DNA of 64,000 nt from Limnomonas spitsbergensis (taxonomy: Eukaryota > Chlorophyta > Chlorophyceae > Chlamydomonadales), in contig JAYJMM010000039.1 of NCBI GenBank assembly GCA_037349105.1, positions 4,639,001 through 4,703,000 on the forward strand, written 5' to 3'. A model generated the notes under the pieces. It did no database searches, was not told the DNA's origin, and worked only from the letters and a program-made list of their open reading frames with translations. This document shows positions 1-9,637 of this stretch, piece after piece (positions within the stretch are counted from its first letter, which is position 1; the number at the start of each line of letters is the position of its first letter). The translations under genes and the position numbers were made by a program.

Positions 1-2474
1 TACCTTATCGACCACCCATTCGCAGCCGCTCCGCGTAAACCAGCCGCAGTCGAGGAACGCCTCAATCGCCGGTGCTGTCAGGCGCGGAGGGAGAGGCTCC
101 CCGCTGGCCGCGCCCGCCGCGTAGCTACCCGCATGCTTAAGCTTTCCGAGCTTCTCTTGTAGGAACAAATGCCGCCCTGTTTCAGGCAGATCGTAAATTT
201 GCAATACATCATGCTGCTGCTCGTATAATACCACCCTTGTCACTCATATACCATTGACATTTCCCACTCTCTCAGCTTTCCAAGCTTCTCTTGCAGGAAC
301 AAATGCCGCCCTGTTTCAGGCAGATCGCAAATTTGCAATACATCATGCTGCTGCTCGTATAATACCACCCTTGTCACTCATATATCATTGACATTTCCCA
401 CTCTCTCAGCTTTCCAAGCTTCTCTTGCAGGAAGACGTGACACCCTGGTTCCGGAGCATGTGAGGACCGTTGCCCACTTCAACGCGCTCAAGACCACCCA
501 AGGCAGGCTGCTGGGCAGGCACCAACAGGCCCCCATCGGGTCCACGAAACTTGATGGGCCTAAGACCAGTGGTCCAAACAACATGTCTTGCTGCATCAGG
601 CTCCCTCAGCCAGTGAGCAATAATGACCTGAACGTCAGCTTGATTGCCCTAAAACATACAGTCATAATAAGCCAGGCTGCTTGAGTAGGAACCACATTCA
701 TGCCTATGTGCAACCTTCCCACCCTTTCTCACTTCACCTCTCACTTCTCTGTCGTCCTCTCCTCCCCCCTCTCACACTTCCAGTTACACCCCGTTTCTGC
801 CCTCAAGTCACCCCTCACTCGTCTTACTTTATACTCTCTCTCCTCCTCTAACCTGCCCTCCCACTTGTCTCACCCCCCTCATCTCCCTCTTCCCCACCTC
901 CCCTCCTCTCACTCCTCTCAACCTCCCTCTCAACTCCTCCTGATACCTCCTCTCACCCCTCGTTTCACTCCTCCTCTCACCCCCCCTCATACAATGCTCT
1001 CCCTCATCCTCGTACTCCCCCCGTCACAGATCCAGCTTGACAAGAACGTGCGCGGGCACCTGGAGGCCATAATAGTCGCGATAGACCCCCTTCATGCAAC
1101 CCTTCATGTTGTAAAAAAATGCAGCCGTGGTTTTCCACATTATATGCATGTTCACATTGCACACTACACTGCTGTCCCATTGTCTTCAGCCGTTCCCCGT
1201 CCAAGGCTCCGTGATGATCGCAACACATTCCGTCTTTTATTTCAGTGCATACCCCACCACCTTGGACAGGCCGCTGGGCAGCTGCCAATGGGTCCGTCAG
1301 GACCAAACGCCAGCCCTTCATGCACCTCGGCATCTCGCTGAGCTAGCCCCCCCTACCAACTAGGCGACGATGGTGGCAATGGAGCTGAAAGTGCAGCTGA
1401 AGTGCAGCCTACAATAAATAGGTTTCCTCGGCTCCATTAGCGTCACGACTCACCGATGATGTTTAGCTTGACCCTGACCAGCAGGTCCATGCAAGGGATG
1501 AGCCAGCAAGCACCCAGCACCCTTGCAAAGCTCAGTCGTGCTATCAGTCGCAGCTGCTCAGTTGCACTCCTCGCAGCATTACCACCCCCGGCCGACAAGG
1601 CCTTCTTCGTGTCAGTGAGCTGTGGCCAGAGACAGGGGAGGGGAGCATGGAAGGGGGGGGGAAGCATGTGCCCTGTCAAGAAACAGCATGGCCGCTCATG
1701 AACAGCGAATCGGCTGAAATCAGAAATGCATGATGGTGAACCGATTGACAGCCACATGGGCATATGGCTTTGCTATCTTGCCTGCATTGCCTCAGGCACA
1801 TCTGGCGCCAGCAGCACAGCTCAGACCCTCCATTTCCCACAGCTGTACCCTGCACGAGTTTGCATGGGTCGCATGCATGCATGCAGGCACGCGAGCCTAC
1901 CTGGACTAGAGTCGCATGCAATCTGGGCAGCAGCTGGTCAAGCTCCTGGGGAGCGGACACGTCCTGAATGTAGCTGAAATGGCCGTCCATTGACTGATCC
2001 AGTGACTGCTCATCCCCGTACGCGTCTTTCAGTCCCGAAGCCCCGCTAAGTGACATATCGTTCCGACTGTCATAACCATCGATTCGAGTCGTTTCGGTCT
2101 CCTTGACGAGCTCCAGGATGCTGTCGCGTCTGCGAATGGGGAGCGGTGATATTGGTGGTAGATAAATATCTGTGAGATCTTCATGTTCAAAACTACATAC
2201 AGGATTCGAAGCTTACCCTCGTCTCCTCTGTTCATCGTCTTCGTCTTTCTTGTCGGTCCATGTCCACCTGACAGCGACGCAGAGGTGCGAAGGGTGACGT
2301 GACGTAGGCGACATTGGTACCCTTTCATAGATTAAAGATCTTACCAGTAGTAAGCAGCGGATGCTAAGGAAACTCCGGCCAGAGAGCAAACGATCGCCTT
2401 GCGCCTCCTGGAGACATGCGTGGGCGTTTTGTGTCAGCAAAGACGGGCCTAGTCGGTACTCACATCATGGGCAT
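1..2474 (-). CDS. PEX3: Peroxisomal biogenesis factor 3 (peroxin-3), 5' part, partial at window edge
   Basis: PEX3 is a peroxisomal membrane protein that docks PEX19 and inserts membrane proteins. Six phase-compatible exons read on the minus strand: 2474-2464 (start Met-Pro-Met), 2407-2345, 2267-2217, 2129-1901, 1619-1454 and 176 to beyond 1. The protein begins with a basic stretch then a hydrophobic segment (RRKAIVCSLAGVSLASAAYY), as in PEX3. Exon 4 carries HFSYIQDVSAPQELDQLLPRL, which resembles the family's 'HFE..Q.I...LP.LLPHL' region. Exon 5 ends LLVRVKLNIIG and exon 6 begins RHLFLQEKLG, matching the family's 'RVQLNILGRHLYL'. Exon 6 continues with AFLDCGWFTRSGCEWVV, like the fungal/plant 'FL..W....GW' block. 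All introns are GT-AG. The C-terminal half lies outside the window. The identification comes from remembered family features, not a search. Confidence 0.8.
141..431. repeat. 134-bp tandem duplication of the PEX3 exon 6 acceptor region
   Basis: A 134-bp unit starting near 141 is repeated near 275 and begins a third time near 409. Each unit carries the 5' edge of PEX3 exon 6 (minus strand) and its upstream intron, including the CAG acceptor. The copies upstream in the gene sense are decoys; the copy at 177 is used here because it continues in frame into the rest of exon 6. Confidence 0.85.
432..1453. other. PEX3 intron 5: dispersed repeat pieces and pyrimidine-rich filler
   Basis: This is the large PEX3 intron. 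It holds two pieces of a dispersed GGCC-rich repeat (about 440-600 and 1250-1440), the latter next to the GTAGCTGAA-type motif seen elsewhere in the window, and a long C/T-rich stretch at 690-1020. A short stretch at 1024-1120 reads well on the minus strand but has no acceptor that fits the PEX3 phase. Confidence 0.55.
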
Positions 2475-3420
2475 GTTTATGCTGCATGTACCATGCACTT
2501 GTGTTACCTGTAGAGGAAATCCATCCGCCTCGTCAGTTAGGAGAATTCAGGACAGTGAGCGTATGTTCGCCAGTATCATTGCCACCACACGTTGATTTTA
2601 GTCATATTTATTTAATCCAAGAATAACCAGTTACGATAAGCTGCCGCCTTGGGTGACCGAATGGGTGAACATACTATGCATCAACCGTTGAGGACCCAAC
2701 ACTGCATACGAATCATATGTTGTCTACCACATTCAGTCTCAGGGATCTGAATGAGTCCAATCAACCGATCTTGCCGTGGTAGATACGATCGTGTGTTGCC
2801 TGTCAGGGTATGGTATCAGCATGGGGTATAACGGTGTGTTTCCGTTGGAGGTTTAGAAATAGTTATGTTCCTGTCAGTTTGACGCACTGTTCTTCGGATG
2901 CTACAGCAGTACCTTTGATTTGTTTTTGCGCGTTTCCATTGCATCCGAAACCATTCAGGGAACAGGGACGCGCGACATCTGGGTTTCTTCTGATCTGCCT
3001 ATTGCTCAGAATATTGCATGCATTGCAGTGACCAGAGAGTCTGGCCGCGACACGGTACGCCAAACAATTTGAATTCCCGGGTGGATGAAACATGTAAGGC
3101 GTGGGCCCAGAGCTTTCGCGTCGATACAAATGTGCACAATGAACTGTATAACACGATGCATTACACGCAAAGACTCATGCTATGAAGGCGCGCTTAGAAA
3201 GAAGCACGCGTCACTCGTCTGCCTCGCGAATGAAGTTCAGGTCCATGACATCACGCTGCTTTTTAGACCAGGACGAATCAACACAAACACAGGAATGCAA
3301 GCGTTCTTTGTGATTTTGTAGGGTGCCACGCTGTTGTCTGTTCTTTTGGAACAGAGCTACCCTTTGCATGTGGACGGGGGTCCAAAAGAACACGAAGAAC
3401 ACGCTTTAGCAAGCCCGTTC
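2475..3420. other. PEX3 upstream region, no gene seen
   Basis: This is AT-richer DNA upstream of the PEX3 start. I see no exon with convincing codon structure and no repeat. It should contain the PEX3 promoter, but no specific element could be recognised. Confidence 0.4.
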
Positions 3421-4228
3421 CTGCACTGTTCTTCCGCCAATGGAAACACAAATCGTTCGGTTGCCGGCAGTTGCCACGCTATTCCTCCAATGGAAACACA
3501 CTGTAACAGCGCATTTCTGATAGGACCTGGGAAACTTTCCGGGGTGTTTCCGGGTCGTTTTTAGCAGAAACACTGGACCCCGGAAAATCTCCGGGCCCTT
3601 TATTAGTCGTATGACAGTACGTCTCTTGTTTTACCAGGGACCTCCCCCCCTCCCCGGAAACTCCAAAGAGCCCGGAGAATTTGCAGGCCTTCGAATGGCT
3701 TTACTTTATAAATATTAATCGCCGCATATTTCCTCCCATGAACTTATCAGGCGGTAGTGAAACGGGCGGCCCTGCAGAAAGGCCGCGGGCCGCCTCAGCC
3801 TTGGTCACTCCGCGAGCGAGTCATCCCTATCATCATCATTATCATCAGCAGCGCAGCAGAAGCAGCAGCGACAGCGCAGATAACATATAGGCACACAATC
3901 GGCAATATCGCAGTAAACCCTGAACCACGCAAAATTACGCGGCCTCACGTTCCGGTGTCTGGCTCTGGGGTGTGTGCATAAACACCCTCCCCGGAAATCT
4001 CCCGAAGACCACAAGACCGTCGTACACGTTTTCCCCAGGTCCCAATCAGAAACCTGTTGTAAGGTGCCGTTTCCATTGCTATTTTGTCGGGCAACCGACA
4101 CGGTCTAAGGTCCAATTTCGACCAAACTGCCGCAAACCGACGCAGTTTAGGCCAGTTTAGGCCTTTGTGTACGAAGCTGAAACCACGCAAAACAGGATAG
4201 CCTATACCGTCTCATTTGCCAGGTTTAA
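3421..4228. mobile_element. Fragments of short TIR elements with AATGGAAACAC ends
   Basis: Motifs such as CCAATGGAAACAC (3438, 3487) and GTTTCCATTG (4070) mark ends of short DNA elements. From 4063 the sequence follows a TAA and matches the start of the element at 4925, with shared blocks such as GGGCAACCGACACGG. That copy is interrupted at 4228 by the next element. Confidence 0.55.
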
Positions 4229-4921
4229 GGCTGTGTTTCCACTGGCGAGTTTGAATTCCTTAATCGGGGTTGGTTGAAATGCAGTAGGCCGCGAAGGATT
4301 CCTTAATCCTTTTGGTGTTTCCACTGAAATTGGACTGGAACCAACGAAGGAATGCTACTGCCAGCTGCCGCGCCACCCCTACACGATTTAGATCGGACCT
4401 CAAATGGAACGAATCCTCTTGTAAGGCGACATCAAGCGGTCGAAAGTCCGCACACTGGTGCTACATGCCATAGCAATGTTGCTCCATGCTTGCACGACTT
4501 AGCTTTCTCGCAAGTACAGAAGGCAACTACTAAAACGTGGGAACTAGCGCGCGCGTTGAAATCCCACATGCCTGGTGCTCTGTCGCCATCCATTGTGCAC
4601 CGATTACGCACCGATGATGCACCTTTGCGTTCTCCGCACCACAAGTGCCGCCTCTGGTTTCTATCAAACAAGTAAAATAGCGGCGAAAGCATTCTAAGAT
4701 CGTTAACGTTGTGAGCGCATAATGACAAAGTCGACAACCAACTTCCGGATTATGCTAATCCTGGTCCTCGACGAGGATTAAGCTATTCTTTTTTCGGAGG
4801 CGAAATTTTCGGAGGCGAAATTTTAATCCGTCCTTAATCCGTGTCAATTGCCGTCGGTTGCCTCATTCAGCGTCCTTAATCCGTGTCGGTTGGGTCGGGA
4901 ATCGCCAGTGGAAACACGGTC
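4229..4921. mobile_element. Non-autonomous PIF/Harbinger-like TIR element (693 bp)
   Basis: The ends are inverted: the left starts GGCTGTGTTTCCACTGGCGA and the right, reverse-complemented, starts GACCGTGTTTCCACTGGCGA. TAA occurs immediately outside both ends (4226-4228 and 4922-4924). A 3-bp TWA target duplication and GG-starting TIRs are typical of PIF/Harbinger. No transposase is inside, so it would need help in trans. A Harbinger transposase remnant lies at 44658-45059, but no direct link is shown. Confidence 0.75.
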
Positions 4922-4924
4922 TAA

Positions 4925-5280
4925 GGTCGTGTTTCCACTGGTATTCTTGCGGGCAACCGACACGGTTTAAGGCCCAATTTCGACCCAACTGCCGCAAACC
5001 GACACGGTTTAGGCATTTCTGAAACCACGCATTCGAGTATAGCCTATACCTCGTCGCTGACCAGGTTTAAGCTATTATGTGAGTTGGTTGCCTCTTGGTT
5101 TAAGGAACCATCTCAGCGCGAAAGATCGTTCGGCATTAAAGACGCCATTTCTATAGCCAGATCGAAATAAGCGGCGACACTTGTGGTTCCAAGGTCACGA
5201 ATTGTCGCAGAACGTATCGGCGCCCCGAGATCAGACCTCTGGCACCAGGAAGTTTGCTGTGAACTTCCTGGATTTCAGGG
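4925..5280. mobile_element. Second GTGTTTCCACTGG element abutting the first; related copy at 8737-9056
   Basis: It starts GGTCGTGTTTCCACTGG directly after the TAA shared with the preceding element. The segment 5068-5275 is closely similar to 8740-8960, including a shared stretch with GGAACCATCTCAGCGCGAAA and CTGGCACCAGGAAGTTTGCT. No coding capacity was seen. The exact right end is unclear. Confidence 0.6.
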
Positions 5281-5452
5281 GGTGTTTCCACTGGTGCAGA
5301 CAGAATAGCTTAAACCTGGTCATCGACGAGGTAGGCTATTCTCGAATGCGTGGTTTCGGCCTCGAACAGAAAGGCCTAAACCGATTAAGCGGTTTCATGC
5401 CCATTTTCGACCCAACTGCCGCAAACCGACACGTGTGTTTCCATTGGAGTTT

Positions 5453-6080
5453 CAGGGGCGCGTTCCCTTTGGGGGCGATCCGAGCCAAAAGTGGGCGCCG
5501 TACAGAATTCTGAGATGATCCTGACTACACCCACACTAGAGGCGCGAGTTGGGCGACAGATAGTCGTTGTACTTTCGTGTACTTCAAGGATCATTTCAGG
5601 AACGACCTCCCGAGGTAGTGTCCAAGAATTATCCAAATGATCCTGCCACGCTGGTTAGGTCAGGGTTTCCTCCCATTCAATTTGGGGGCGATTATGCTCA
5701 ATTGTATCGCTATCCATTCTTTGCTTTATATTTCTAAACGGGATTGATTAAAGAAATGTGTAGAGAAGTCGATGAGACCTGCGAGGCCACAAAAAATCTG
5801 GAGTTAGAAGATGAGTACGTACACCATAGGGAGATCAGATTCCATCAGAAATGACACGCACCATGATGTATCTCGTGTTCAAAGCGGCAAGGTTAAGTTT
5901 GACACGAAGATTGTGATTGGCGGATAACAGAAGTCGACTGTGAAATCGTTTGTGGCTGACGGATTCTTGCAAGTAGCTGAAACCGGCGAGAAAGTGGGCG
6001 AAAATGATCCTACCTAGTTCCACACTTGGCCCGCAAATGATCCCAACGACTGGATTCGAGCCAAAGGGAACGCGCCCCTG
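5453..6080. mobile_element. TIR element nested in the left arm (628 bp)
   Basis: Perfect 20-bp inverted ends CAGGGGCGCGTTCCCTTTGG lie at 5453-5472 and 6061-6080. They sit exactly where the left arm of the surrounding element departs from the right arm, which shows later insertion. No coding region was recognised inside. Confidence 0.75.
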
Positions 6081-6179
6081 GTGAGCAGTCGGGCAGGTCG
6101 GTTTTGATCGGTTCGCGCCAAGGTGGAGACCACCACAGAAAAATCCGGCCTTCGTTTCCATTGCATGTCCGGGGTGGCC

Positions 6180-6660
6180 CATTCGCGTTCGTCGGAAAAA
6201 GTGCACGTGGGGGACATTGGTATGGGGCCGGCCACCGTGGGCCGCCCCACAGGGAATTGGCCAGCCCCAGTGGGTATCCTCACCGTGGGGATACATGTTG
6301 TGGGGCTCCGTAATGGGTTGGCATCAGTGGGGTATGTCTAATGGGAGACTCCCACGGTGGGTCCAAGTGTGAGGATTCCCCCACACCGGGCTTTCGCGAT
6401 GGGCGGTCCCACTCATGTTCCCCTATCGTGGGGATACCCACATGGGGATACCCAAAGTGGGGCATCAGCGATAGGCTGACCCACGTATGTCCGACTATCG
6501 TGGGGATCCCCACATAGGGGGAGCCCACAGTGGGAACTCCGGGTCGGTTACACCCACGCTACATGACCTCACCATGGTAGACCCATTATTTCATAGCGTG
6601 GCTTACCCACCGTGGGCCAACCACATCAGGTAAACCCATTCATGTGCTCTGGGCATGGTA
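6180..6660. repeat. Quasi-periodic CCCAC/GTGGG repeat region
   Basis: GTGGG and CCCAC alternate every 10-25 bases for nearly 500 bp, with palindromes such as GTGGGGATCCCCAC near 6499. No clean unit could be defined. Confidence 0.5.
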
Positions 6661-6669
6661 GTCCCACCG

Positions 6670-6805
6670 CCATAGGGTTCATAGGGTTTAGGGGCTGGTT
6701 CAGCGTTTATAGGTTTTATGTGCTAGTTCAGGGTTTACAAGGTCTAGGGGCTAGTTCAGGGATTATAGGGTTTATGGGCTAGTTTAGGGTTTTAGGGTTT
6801 AATGG
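6670..6805. repeat. Degenerate telomere-like TTTAGGG tract
   Basis: Repeated variants of GGGTTTA, AGGGTTTAGG and GGGGCTAGTTCAGGG fill this stretch, consistent with a decayed plant-type telomeric repeat. Confidence 0.55.
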
Positions 6806-7392
6806 ACGGGGCCAGAGAGGATCAACAACAAGTTGACGCATCGAAAACAACTGAAAGCTCTATGTCCGGGGTGGCCGATTCAAGAACCTTCGCATGCTAA
6901 GAACTTCGAAATGTCCGAGACCCGAAGTGAGTTTGGGTGACATCCACCCCAAGCGCCAGCTGGACAATACTTCACAGCATTGTTTTTTGAGCCCTGTGCT
7001 CATTCTCCTTTATCTAATCCTCTGATAAACTCTGTTGGTTCGATAGAAGTCGACTGGATGTCCCGGCTCACGGAGGGCCACGTGGCGATTTTCTACCCCG
7101 TCGTTGCATTGCAGCATGCGCGACCGAATCAAAATAAAGCAATAGTATGCGTAAGCACCACTGGTTGCTTTGATCTCCGTCGTCAAGCTACATAGGTGCA
7201 GAAATTTCAAAATAGTGTTGCCAGCTGCGCCCAAATTTACTACGCATGGACAAGCCGACAACGCGATTTGTTTTGCAACGGCGCAACAAACGTGACCAAA
7301 CAACTACTAAGGAATGCAGCGACATTTCAAAGTTCTTAGCCTGCGAAGGTTCTTGAACTTCAATTTTGCGAAGGTTCTGGAACTTCATTTTT

Positions 7393-8139
7393 GGCAGCGG
7401 CATAAAGCTTTCAGTAGCTTTTGCTGATCCTGTCTGGCCCCACGGACTTTTGGCAGCGGCATAGAGCTTTTAGTAGCTTTTGCTAATCCTGTCTGGCCCC
7501 ACGGATTTTTGGCAGCGGCATAGAGCTTTCAGTAGCTTTTGCTGATTCTGTCTGGCCCCACGGATTTTTGGCAGCGGCATAGAGCTTTCAGTAGCTTTTG
7601 CTGATCTTGTCTGGCCCCACGGATTTCTGGCAGCGGCATAGAGCTTTCAGTAGCATTTGCTGATCCTGTCTAGCCCACGGATTTTTGGCAACGGCATAGA
7701 GCTTTCAATAGGTTTTGCTGACTTTGTCTAGCCCTACGGTTTTCTGGCAGCGGCATAGAGCTTTCAGTAGATTTTGCTGATCCAGTCTGGCCACACGGCT
7801 TTCTGGCAGCGGCATAGAGCTTTCAGTAGCTTTTGCTGATCCTGTCTGGCCCCACGAATTTCTGGCAGCGGCATACAGCTTTCAGTAGCTTTTGCTGACC
7901 TTGTCTGGCCCTATGGATTTTTGGCAGCGGCATAGAGCTTTCAATAGCTATTGCTGACTTTGTCTGGCCCTACGGTTTTCTGGCAGCGGCTTAGAGCTTT
8001 CAGTAGCTTTTGCTGATCCTGTCTGGCCCCACGGATTTCTGGTAGCGGCATAGAGCTTTCAGTAGCTTTTGCTGATCCTGTCTGGCCCCACGGCTTTCTG
8101 GCAGCGGCATAGAGCTTTCAATAGCTTTTGCTGATCCGG
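7393..8139. repeat. 59-bp satellite, 13 units
   Basis: Units starting GGCAGCGGCATAGAGC begin at 7393, 7452, 7511, 7570, 7629, 7687, 7746, 7805, 7864, 7923, 7982, 8041 and 8100. All are 59 bp apart except one 58-bp step. The units are about 85-95% alike by eye. The array ends at the right arm of the surrounding inverted-repeat element. Confidence 0.95.
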
Positions 8140-8659
8140 TTCTTGAATCGGCCACCCCGGACATGCAATGGAAACGAAGGCCGGATTTTTCTGTGGTGGT
8201 CTCCACCTCGGGCTAAAACCTTGGCGCGGACCTAACAAAACCGACCTGCCCGACTGCTCACCCCAAACTTCAATGGAAACACAGCCGAAGTGAGTTTGGG
8301 TAAGTTTGGGCCGAAGCGTCTGGGAAACCAACCTTCGACTGTCTTGAATCCGGTCGTGTTTCGACGTCCAATGGAAACGTTTTCGTCGGGGTGGTACAGC
8401 TGGCGCCTAGCTGGCAGCCCACCCCGACGCCAAAACAGCCAATTTAAACACAGCTTACATTTGACGCGTCCCTGTACTTGAAGTGCCACCCTTGTGTGAA
8501 CATGCCCGACACCGGTACACGCCGTCGTCTGACCCGTGTCTGACAGCTTTCCGCCCCAGTTTCCGCCCCGTATGAGTAAGCAGGGGAGAGTAAGCATGTC
8601 ACAAGTAATTAAGTCACCATAGAAGAGTGGGGGGCACCCGTGCGGGGGACGCTCGCTTA

Positions 8660-9056
8660 TTTTAGTATTTCCTACCGAAAAAGAAAGAAAGAAATAAAGG
8701 GTGGCTTCGGGTGGCTTCGAACTAAAGAAAGGGTGTTTGGCCAGGTTTAAGCTATTCTGCGAGTTGATTGGTTGCCTCATAGTTTAAGGAACCATCTCAG
8801 CGCGAAAGATCGTCCGTCTTTAAAGACGCCATTTCTAATGCCAGATCGAAATAAGAGACGATACCTGTGGTTCCGAGGTCACGAATCGTCGCAGAATGGG
8901 TCGACACCCAAGATCGGACCTCTGGCACCAGGAAGTTTGCTGTGAACTTCACGGAATTCAATGGAAACAGGTTTGGTTTAAGGCGTGAAAAAACCACGAT
9001 CGCGAGCAACCGGATTCAAACCGCGCTGGTTTAAGGCGACAATGGAAACACCCCCT
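8660..9056. mobile_element. Element copy related to 4925-5280, ending AATGGAAACAC
   Basis: The segment from about 8737 repeats 5068-5275. The right end GACAATGGAAACACCCCC is followed by TAA at 9055. A mutated GGGTGTTT start may lie near 8728. Confidence 0.5.
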
Positions 9057-9637
9057 AAGCCTCTGGGTCGCAGTCACTGCTTCCCCCCCGGCCGCGGCCG
9101 CCCGCGCCCGGCAGCTGCTGGCATGAGCTTCCTCCATACCAGCCTCCATACCACCAGATCCATACTCCCCACGTAGAGGTCACACATTATCCCCAGGAGG
9201 ACCACCCAGAACCCACTTCCACCAAGTTTGATCCACGCGTTTGGGAGTGACCGAGGGGTTGACAGTCGCTTACACACCAATTACACCACTTCTTATTCAG
9301 ACACGCGAACATGAATATTCCTGTCAATAAACAAAAATAATCAACATTTAACACAGCAGGGTGTGACCAGCGCTCATCTAAACTGTTGCTCCGAGGCAGA
9401 ATTTGCGTTCGACAGCAGTAGCATCTGATACACCTCCAGATAGCCCTTAATTTTCAACAAGGTCAAAACGTGGTAGAAGGAGGTACATCAATTGTAGCTC
9501 CCTCTGAGTAGCAGCTGCTTGGGCTCTCATACTCCGACAAGATTCAGCCTGCTCGTCATCTTCTGTCACATTGTTCCTGCACCCGGGAAAGAATCGGAAG
9601 CAGTCACTACTGAAGCCCTCTCAGTAAAGCAGCAAAC

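Larger units (their letters stand above)
5433..8283. mobile_element. Large inverted-repeat element enclosing a satellite and itself invaded
   Basis: The left arm is 5433-5452 plus 6081-6185; the right arm is about 8140-8283. Both read inward from GTGTTTCCATTG(G/A)AGTTT to GTGAGCAGTCGGGCAGGTCGG and on through a block ending in TGCATGTCCGGGGTGGCC. The left arm is split by another element at 5453-6080. Between the arms are G/C-rich quasi-palindromic DNA, a degenerate telomere-like tract and a 59-bp satellite. An open stretch at 6980-7195 reads plausibly on the plus strand but matches nothing I know. Confidence 0.7.

Noticed and set aside
1024..1120. Minus-strand exon-like stretch (YNMKGCMKGVYRDYYG) ending at a stop
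   Set aside because: It reads well but lies in PEX3 intron 5. Exon 5 joins exon 6 exactly in phase without it, and no acceptor of the right phase precedes it. Possibly a stray fragment.
7393..8139. CRISPR-like appearance of regular repeats
   Set aside because: Units are contiguous 59-mers with no unique spacers, and the setting is eukaryotic.
9074..9280. Minus-strand ORF with a hydrophobic stretch (GFWVVLLGIMCDLYVGSM)
   Set aside because: No splice context or family match, and it runs into a GC-rich simple stretch. It is probably chance.
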